From CAZKFN01 sp964552035 (GTDB lineage: Bacteria; Bacteroidota; Bacteroidia; Flavobacteriales_E; Vicingaceae): a stretch of 11,709 nucleotides of DNA. Location: contig CAZKFN010000079.1 in assembly GCA_964552035.1 (NCBI GenBank), positions 1 through 11,709 on the forward strand. The letters run 5' to 3'. The notes below the pieces were generated by a model. It was given only the letters and a program-made list of their open reading frames with translations, made no database searches and was not told where the DNA came from. Shown piece after piece: positions 7,336-11,709 of this stretch. Each line of letters opens with the position of its first letter. Position 1 is the stretch's first letter. The position numbers and the translations under genes were made by a program.

Positions 7336-7923
7336 ATGAAAAAAGAAGATAAGTACCCTATATTTGATGACATTCCAGAAATATTTTGGTCTGATTTAGA
7401 ACAAAAGCCTTTTCAAAATTGCATTAATTGCCAAAGCGAGCTTTTTCACGGTAATGTCCCTTATATGATCGAAAAAGCTGTACGTGGCTTTGACGGTGAA
7501 AAGATAAAGGTAACAATATTTGAGTATGCTGTTTGCGTGAGTTGTGCTGCACAAATGCAATTGAAATTATCTTTAGAGTCTAGGACAAATATTGCAGCAT
7601 TTTTTAATTCTAATGTTGATTTTACACAACGTTTAAAGGATTTAGAAGATGCGCCTAGGGCTGCATGGTTAGGAAAATGCTTATTGAGAAATGAACCCAT
7701 AGATGAAAAAGAGGAGTATCAGCTTTATGCGCTTTGTCATGGGAATCAAATTATTTACAAGGAGTATCCATACCTTATTAGTGGAAAGGCCATAGACAAA
7801 ATGATCGATTTAATTTCTGCTAAAACTATGGAACAGTTAGATAAGTTTAAAGATGATTTATTTGGAGGTCCTCCAGAATTAAAAGAGTTGTTTGACAAAG
7901 CTGGACCAAGGATATTGTTGTAG
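7336..7923 (+). CDS. Uncharacterised protein with two CxxC pairs (possible zinc-binding)
   Basis: I do not recognise this 195-residue protein. It has no signal peptide or membrane segment and should be cytoplasmic. Two Cys pairs, C29-I-N-C32 and C67-V-S-C70, are spaced 35 residues apart and separated by beta-like sequence, which fits a zinc ribbon or rubredoxin-like knuckle. Two further Cys (C115 and C134) lie in the second half. The segment after the second pair is helical and charged (QLKLSLESRTNIAAFF, QRLKDLEDAP). The C-terminus (DDLFGGPPELKELFDKAGPRILL) is also helical with a GGPP turn. Base use resembles the neighbours, so there is no sign of recent transfer. Its stop lies 2 bases from that of the convergent 3D-domain gene. 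A metal-binding or regulatory role is possible but not shown. Confidence 0.8.
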   Translation: MKKEDKYPIFDDIPEIFWSDLEQKPFQNCINCQSELFHGNVPYMIEKAVRGFDGEKIKVTIFEYAVCVSCAAQMQLKLSLESRTNIAAFFNSNVDFTQRLKDLEDAPRAAWLGKCLLRNEPIDEKEEYQLYALCHGNQIIYKEYPYLISGKAIDKMIDLISAKTMEQLDKFKDDLFGGPPELKELFDKAGPRILL

Positions 7924-7925
7924 CT

Positions 7926-8327
7926 TTACTCCATAACCCAATTAATTTCTACTTTTTTTTTGCCCCATTCTCTGGCTTTTTTTACATCCTTATCCATGTA
8001 AATGTCAATTTTATTTTTCCAACGATAATGCATTTTATCTTTGACATAAAAGGTATCCTCTAAAAGAGGAATATAAACAGCAGTATTGTATTGAAGACCA
8101 GAATCTAATAGGTCTCTTGAAATAGCAATTACTTTCATGCCTTCTTTTAGGGTGTCTCCCCAAGCTGTTATCGAAGGGTTAACGGCTTTTGTCTGCCAAG
8201 AAACATTGTTATAAGCAGTAGCAGTCACTAAAAGGGATTTCACCCTTACTTCTTCTTTAGGTGTGCAAGAAGTACACTCCATAAAAACAAAGGTCATCAA
8301 GAAGAAAATAAATTTATTAATAAGCAT
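7926..8327 (-). CDS. 3D-domain (MltA C-terminal-like) lipoprotein
   Basis: A 133-residue protein built almost wholly of a 3D domain, the fold named for conserved Asp residues and shared with the lytic transglycosylase MltA and resuscitation-promoting factors. Visible marks are VTATAYN (34-40), ITAWGD (53-58), VIAISRDLL (66-74), FYVKDKM (D97) and KIDIYM (D108). The final AREWGKKKVEINW matches the usual end of the Bacteroidota members. The N-terminus is hydrophobic and followed by CTSC; C21, preceded by Thr-Ser, is the likely lipidated Cys, though the -3 residue is Cys rather than Leu. It probably sits in the periplasm, tethered to a membrane, and acts on or binds peptidoglycan; activity is not proved. 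It starts 33 bases after the dnaJ stop on the same strand without an obvious promoter, so it may be the last gene of the grpE-dnaJ transcript. Confidence 0.87.
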   Translation of the reverse strand: MLINKFIFFLMTFVFMECTSCTPKEEVRVKSLLVTATAYNNVSWQTKAVNPSITAWGDTLKEGMKVIAISRDLLDSGLQYNTAVYIPLLEDTFYVKDKMHYRWKNKIDIYMDKDVKKAREWGKKKVEINWVME

Positions 8328-8360
8328 GCTTGAGGAATTAAGCTAGCAATTTAATGAAAT

Positions 8361-9506
8361 TTATTGAAAATAATCTTTCATTCTTTCAAAATATCCTTTA
8401 TCTGCTGCGGTTGGATTGGGTTCGAAGTTTTTTGCTCCCTTCAATTGCTCCACGAGTTTTCGTTCTTCTTTGCTTAATTTTTTAGGAGTCCAAATGTTGA
8501 CATTGACCAATTGGTCTCCTTTACCATACCCATTAATATCTGGAATACCCTTACCTCTTAGTCGAAGAACTTTACCTCCTTGAGTTCCCGCATCAATCTT
8601 TATTTTCACTTTCCCATTAATAGTAGGAACAGTGATGTCACTACCGAGTATAGCATCGGCAAAACTGATGTATAAATCGTATAAGATATTGTTTCCATCC
8701 CTTTTTAACTCAGGATGTTCTTCCTCTTCAATTACTACGATTAAGTCTCCAGGAATACCATTTCGCATGCCCATATTTCCTTTTCCACTAATGGAAAGTT
8801 GCATTCCATTTTCAACTCCAGGGGGAATTTTAAATTCAATGGTTTCTTCCTTTTTTACTATACCGTTTCCTTGACAGCTCTTACATTTATTGTCAATGGT
8901 TTTTCCTTCTCCATTACATGTAGGACAGGAAGTAGAGGTTCTCATTTGTCCCAAGAAGGTATTGGTTACACGATTTACTTGACCGCTTCCACCGCAGGTA
9001 GAGCAATTGGAAAAACCACCACCTTCAGCACCGCTACCCGTACAAGTATCACATTGTACATATTTCTTAACTTTTATCTTCTTTTCTACCCCGTTGACAA
9101 TGTCTTTTAAGGATAGTTTTAGCCTTAAGCGAATATTACTTCCTTTGTTAACTCTTCTTCTTCCTCCGCCTTGACTTCCACCAAATCCACCAAACCCTCC
9201 AAATCCGCCACCAAAAATATCTCCAAATTGAGAAAAGATGTCATCCATACTCATGCCACCACCAAAACCAGCAGCTCCACCTCCCATACCTGCATGTCCA
9301 AATCGGTCATATTGAGCTTTTTTATCAGCATTGCTCAATACTTCATAGGCTTCAGCAGCTTCCTTAAACTTATCTTCCGCACTTTCATCGTCAGGATTTT
9401 TATCGGGATGGTATTTTAAGGCCAATTTCCTATATGCCTTTTTTATTTCTGCGGCACTAGCATTTTTATCTACACCTAAAACTTCGTAATAATCTCTTTT
9501 TGCCAT
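8361..9506 (-). CDS. dnaJ: Chaperone protein DnaJ (Hsp40)
   Basis: A full-length class I (type A) J-protein of 381 residues, which stimulates the ATPase of DnaK and delivers unfolded clients to it. The J domain is at 1-70 with the essential HPD at 33-35. A Gly/Phe-rich linker runs from about 71 to 116. The zinc-finger region (about 150-215) has four CxxCxGxG repeats: C152/C155, C168/C171, C194/C197 and C208/C211, all intact. The C-terminal substrate-binding domains (about 216-345) include FKIPPGVENG and LRLRGKGIPD. It lies 43 bases downstream of grpE on the same strand, the standard heat-shock pairing; dnaK is not in the window. The ATG at 9506 is preceded by an AT-rich stretch, as usual in Bacteroidota. 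Confidence 0.98.
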   Translation of the reverse strand: MAKRDYYEVLGVDKNASAAEIKKAYRKLALKYHPDKNPDDESAEDKFKEAAEAYEVLSNADKKAQYDRFGHAGMGGGAAGFGGGMSMDDIFSQFGDIFGGGFGGFGGFGGSQGGGRRRVNKGSNIRLRLKLSLKDIVNGVEKKIKVKKYVQCDTCTGSGAEGGGFSNCSTCGGSGQVNRVTNTFLGQMRTSTSCPTCNGEGKTIDNKCKSCQGNGIVKKEETIEFKIPPGVENGMQLSISGKGNMGMRNGIPGDLIVVIEEEEHPELKRDGNNILYDLYISFADAILGSDITVPTINGKVKIKIDAGTQGGKVLRLRGKGIPDINGYGKGDQLVNVNIWTPKKLSKEERKLVEQLKGAKNFEPNPTAADKGYFERMKDYFQ

Positions 9507-9549
9507 AATTTTTCTTTCTAGCTCTCCTCTTTATTTAATATGCTTCAAC

Positions 9550-10122
9550 TTATTTACCAACAACTACTTTAGCATATCGAATAACTTTGTCATTGAGAAT
9601 ATAACCTTTCTCGAGCTCATCTACAACCTTACCTTTAAGCTTCTTCTCGGATGTTGTAACCTGGGTAACTGCATCGTGAAAATCACTATCAAAGTCTTTT
9701 CCTATCGGCGATTCCATAGGTTCTGCACCTTTTGATTTTAAAACACTTAAAAGCTTATTGAAAATTAAATCTACTCCAGATTTTAAACTCTCATAATCTT
9801 GAGACTCCTCCATTGACTTAATGGCACGCTCAAAATCATCGATGATAGGCAAAATATTTTTAAAAATATCTTCAGCCGCATTGCTATATAAGTCTAACTT
9901 CTCTTTTTGTGTTCTTCTTTTATAATTATCAAATTCTGAATACAAGCGTAAATACTTGTCATTAAGAGCTTCTTTTTCCTCTTTAAGTTGCTCTACTTCA
10001 CTTGAGGCTTCATTTTGAGTTTCTACCTCTTGGGCTTCTGTTTCTTCTACTTCCAAGTTTTGTGTATCAACTGCCTCATTTACTTTTTCTTTCTCTTGCT
10101 TCTCCTTCTTTTTTGCTTTCAT
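9550..10122 (-). CDS. grpE: Nucleotide exchange factor GrpE
   Basis: A 190-residue GrpE, the factor that releases ADP from DnaK and completes the DnaK-DnaJ-GrpE folding cycle. The first 40 residues are Lys/Glu-rich and disordered. A long coiled coil (about 42-80) contains YLRLYSEFDNYKRRTQKEK. The helix carrying ILPIIDDFERA (90-100) follows. The C-terminal beta-wing domain ends in the family signature KGYILNDKVIRYAKVVVG (172-189), with Tyr where many homologs have Pro (RPAKV). It is the first gene of a minus-strand group with dnaJ, and a promoter with good spacing lies just upstream. A palindrome upstream of that promoter may be a control site. No CIRCE (HrcA-binding) element was seen. Confidence 0.97.
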   Translation of the reverse strand: MKAKKKEKQEKEKVNEAVDTQNLEVEETEAQEVETQNEASSEVEQLKEEKEALNDKYLRLYSEFDNYKRRTQKEKLDLYSNAAEDIFKNILPIIDDFERAIKSMEESQDYESLKSGVDLIFNKLLSVLKSKGAEPMESPIGKDFDSDFHDAVTQVTTSEKKLKGKVVDELEKGYILNDKVIRYAKVVVGK

Positions 10123-10148
10123 ATAAAAAATTTAAAAAACTCATAATT

Positions 10149-10179
10149 CAATTATACTCTAAACAAATCTTTTGCCAAA
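10149..10179 (-). promoter_or_regulatory. Promoter of grpE-dnaJ (TTTG-N19-TATAATTG)
   Basis: Read on the minus strand, TTTG (complement of 10176-10179) is followed after exactly 19 bases by TATAATTG (complement of 10149-10156). This fits the Bacteroidota housekeeping promoter (TTTG -33, TAnnTTTG -7) with one mismatch. Transcription would begin near 10142, about 20 bases before the grpE ATG. Confidence 0.6.
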
Positions 10180-10188
10180 CAAAAGGGT

Positions 10189-10201
10189 TGACAATTTGTC
10201 A
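10189..10201. promoter_or_regulatory. Perfect 13-base palindrome, possible operator (TGACAATTTGTCA)
   Basis: TGACAA-T-TTGTCA is a perfect inverted repeat with 6-base arms and a 1-base centre. It lies in the 170-base divergent region, 9 bases upstream of the -33 box of the grpE promoter and about 90 bases upstream of the RlmL-like gene. Size and symmetry fit a dimeric regulator site. It is not a CIRCE sequence. The regulator is unknown. Confidence 0.4.
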
Positions 10202-10280
10202 TATCTTTTAAAAAATTGTTATTGCAAAAGTAATTGCATTTAATAGATTGTATTATGAATCCTATGAGTTAAAATCTATT

Positions 10281-10288
10281 TATCTTTG
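10281..10288 (+). promoter_or_regulatory. Candidate -7 promoter element (TATCTTTG) next to the RlmL-like start
   Basis: TATCTTTG is an exact TAnnTTTG match, but it ends only 4 bases before the ATG at 10293. Transcription would start at or within a few bases of that ATG, giving a leaderless message, or else translation begins further in. No TTTG is seen at the right -33 distance. Confidence 0.4.
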
Positions 10289-10292
10289 ACCT

Positions 10293-11585
10293 ATGGCAAA
10301 GAAGGAATTTATTCGTGTAGGTGAAAAAAAAATAATTTATAAAAACCCAGCAAAGACAGTAAAACAAAAAGCTGATACAACAGAGAGTACTAAGAGCAAT
10401 CCCATAAGACTTCCTACCCATTCTTCAGAAAGTTTTGAAATGGTAGCTATTTGCATGCAAAATATTGAAGATGACTTAGAAAAAGAAATTTTTGATATAG
10501 GTGGAAAACAAATAAAACGCCATAAAAGAGCGGTAAGCTTTTGGGGAGATTTAAGTGTATTGTATAAAGCAAATATTTGGTTGAGAACAGCGTTAAAAGT
10601 TTTAAGACCTCTTTATTCTTTTAAGGCTCATTCTGAAGATGAATTGTATAAAAAAACCAAAGAATATGCTTGGGAAAATTTATTTTCTTCCGATAAAACT
10701 TTTGTGATTGACTTTGCAGTTAACTCCAAAAACTTTGCTCACTCTCAGTTTGCTGCTCTAAGGCTAAAAGATGCTATAGTAGATAGATTTAAAGAAGCTG
10801 GAAAGGAGCGACCAAATGTGGATCGAGAAGATGCTGATGTGAGAATTCACTTACATATCAGAGAAGGTTTTGTCAATATTTCACTAGATAGTTCGGGAGA
10901 GCCTCTTTTTAAAAGAGGATACAGAAGAGAACAAACAGCAGCACCCCTAAATGAAACCCTTGCCGCAGCATTAATTTTAAAAACAGGCTGGAAAGGAGAA
11001 AAAGATTTTTTTGACCCCATGTGTGGTTCTGGTACACTTGCTATCGAAGCAGCAATGATAGCAGCAAATATTCCACCTAATTACAATAGAACACACTTTG
11101 CTTTTGAAGCGTGGGCAGATTATGATCAGGAACTTTTTTCAAGAGTTCTTGGAGAAGCAAAGGAAGCCTATAAAAAACCAAAGGGTAAAATTTATGCTCA
11201 GGACATTAAAAATCACAATCTGAGAGCAACAAATTTAAATATTGACGCTGCAAATCTTACCAATTATATTCAAACTCAAAGAGCAGATTTTTTTGAAGCA
11301 AAACCTCCTTCAACAAATGGAATAATCTTAATGAATCCACCTTATGGAGAGCGCTTAAATGTTAGTGGAGATTTAGATTCATTTTATACCCAAATAGGGA
11401 ATACTTTAAAACATACCTATCCCGGTTGGACGGCTTGGGTTTTTAGTATGGATAAATCAGCCGTAAAAAATATAGGATTAAGAGCTAAAAATAAAGTACC
11501 CCTAATGAATGGCAAATTACCTTGTAGCTTGTTGTGTTATGAGTTATTTCAAGGAAAAAGGATAGATAAACTTAAAGAAAAGTAG
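10293..11585 (+). CDS. THUMP-domain rRNA guanine-N2 methyltransferase, RlmL-like
   Basis: A 430-residue class I SAM-dependent RNA methyltransferase of the RlmL branch, which in E. coli (RlmL half of RlmKL) makes m2G2445 in 23S rRNA. The N-terminal ferredoxin-like and THUMP RNA-binding region is at about 50-205 (RLKDAIVDRFKEAG, VRIHLHIREGFVNISLDSSGEPLFKRGYR). The methyltransferase domain follows at about 206-425, with the SAM-binding motif DPMCGSGTLAIEAA (241-254), the acidic motif AQDI (302-305) and the catalytic NPPYGERL (348-355). As in other Bacteroidota members it lacks the RlmK half. Residues 1-49 are a Lys/Thr/Ser-rich extension with no domain; homologs usually begin near M50 (base 10440), so that is an alternative start. 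The gene diverges from grpE. The exact target base is inferred from family only. Confidence 0.9.
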   Translation: MAKKEFIRVGEKKIIYKNPAKTVKQKADTTESTKSNPIRLPTHSSESFEMVAICMQNIEDDLEKEIFDIGGKQIKRHKRAVSFWGDLSVLYKANIWLRTALKVLRPLYSFKAHSEDELYKKTKEYAWENLFSSDKTFVIDFAVNSKNFAHSQFAALRLKDAIVDRFKEAGKERPNVDREDADVRIHLHIREGFVNISLDSSGEPLFKRGYRREQTAAPLNETLAAALILKTGWKGEKDFFDPMCGSGTLAIEAAMIAANIPPNYNRTHFAFEAWADYDQELFSRVLGEAKEAYKKPKGKIYAQDIKNHNLRATNLNIDAANLTNYIQTQRADFFEAKPPSTNGIILMNPPYGERLNVSGDLDSFYTQIGNTLKHTYPGWTAWVFSMDKSAVKNIGLRAKNKVPLMNGKLPCSLLCYELFQGKRIDKLKEK

Positions 11586-11630
11586 GGGTTTTATTGTTTG
11601 GAGGATAGACCGATAAACTATTGAATATTG

Positions 11631-11652
11631 CTGAAAAGAATGAAATTTTCAG
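11631..11652. repeat. Inverted repeat CTGAAAA/TTTTCAG, weak terminator or operator
   Basis: Two perfect 7-base arms (11631-11637 and 11646-11652) enclose an 8-base loop and are followed by TATTTTTA. The stem is AT-rich, so it would be a weak terminator for the RlmL-like gene 46 bases upstream. TATTTTTA also resembles a -7 box for the next gene, with a TTG at 11628-11630, so the repeat may instead be an operator between promoter boxes. Confidence 0.3.
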
Positions 11653-11688
11653 TATTTTTACATGTTATTTTTTAAATTAATATTAGAT

Positions 11689-11709
11689 ATGAAAAAGTAT
11701 TTACAAATT
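11689..11709 (+). CDS. Start of a further gene, truncated by the window end
   Basis: An ATG at 11689 opens a frame MKKYLQI that runs off the window. The Lys-Lys followed by hydrophobic residues suggests the start of a signal peptide. An AT-rich leader with a possible -7 box (TATTTTTA at 11653-11660) lies upstream. Only seven codons are visible, so neither the product nor the reality of the gene can be settled. Confidence 0.4.

Noticed and set aside
8632..9419. Several open frames on the + strand opposite dnaJ
   Set aside because: They are antisense to a fully convincing dnaJ, have low-complexity Ser/Thr/Ile-rich translations, and show no domain or start signals. They reflect the composition of the Gly-rich and Cys-rich coding strand.
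10002..10211. Plus-strand open frame opposite the start of grpE
   Set aside because: It is the antisense of the Lys/Glu-rich grpE N-terminus, which yields Leu/Phe-rich sequence that mimics a membrane peptide.
10123..10292. CIRCE/HrcA operator at the grpE promoter
   Set aside because: Neither TTAGCACTC nor GAGTGCTAA is present; the only strong palindrome is the unrelated TGACAATTTGTCA.
1..11709. Defence island, CRISPR array, mobile element or phage module
   Set aside because: No spaced repeats, transposase, integrase, nuclease-helicase cassette or terminal inverted repeats were seen. The Smr and Nudix genes are ordinary housekeeping families and are not arranged as a defence cassette.

Overview
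The window looks like an ordinary chromosomal stretch from a low-GC member of the Bacteroidota (a Flavobacteriia/Cytophagia-type organism). The evidence is two secreted proteins with type IX secretion (T9SS) C-terminal sorting domains, a DUF2279 protein, a DUF2027/Smr protein, a Bacteroidota-style 3D-domain lipoprotein, and several AT-rich promoters with the TAnnTTTG -7 element typical of the phylum. No tRNA, rRNA, CRISPR array, insertion sequence or phage gene was seen, and gene density is high (no gap above about 170 bases).

Left part (1-5109, + strand): the C-terminal end of one T9SS cargo protein is followed after 2 bases by a complete 1177-residue thermolysin-like (M4) metallopeptidase carrying PKD, CUB-like, Ig-like and sorting modules. 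The two proteins share the same C-terminal architecture and look like tandem paralogs. A DUF2279 membrane/envelope protein with a TTG start follows 28 bases later. It converges, with overlapping stop codons, on a minus-strand Nudix hydrolase (5106-5663).

Middle part (5664-7923): from a short divergent promoter region, the Nudix gene reads left and a DUF2027/Smr-domain protein reads right. A small outer-membrane beta-barrel protein and an unrecognised protein with two CxxC pairs (possible zinc site) follow on the + strand, each with its own candidate promoter.

Right part (7926-11709): the minus strand carries grpE, dnaJ and a 3D-domain lipoprotein in that transcriptional order, with 43- and 33-base gaps. 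grpE/dnaJ are the nucleotide exchange factor and J-protein co-chaperones of DnaK; dnaK itself is not in the window. A well-spaced promoter (TTTG-N19-TATAATTG) precedes grpE, and a perfect 13-base palindrome lies just upstream of it. Divergently on the + strand is an RlmL-like THUMP/methyltransferase gene whose -7 element sits 4 bases before the ATG. The window ends in the first codons of another + strand gene.

No clearly new multi-gene system is present. The points most worth checking are the tandem T9SS paralogs, the palindrome at the grpE promoter, the possibly leaderless or mis-started RlmL-like gene, and the CxxC protein of unknown function.
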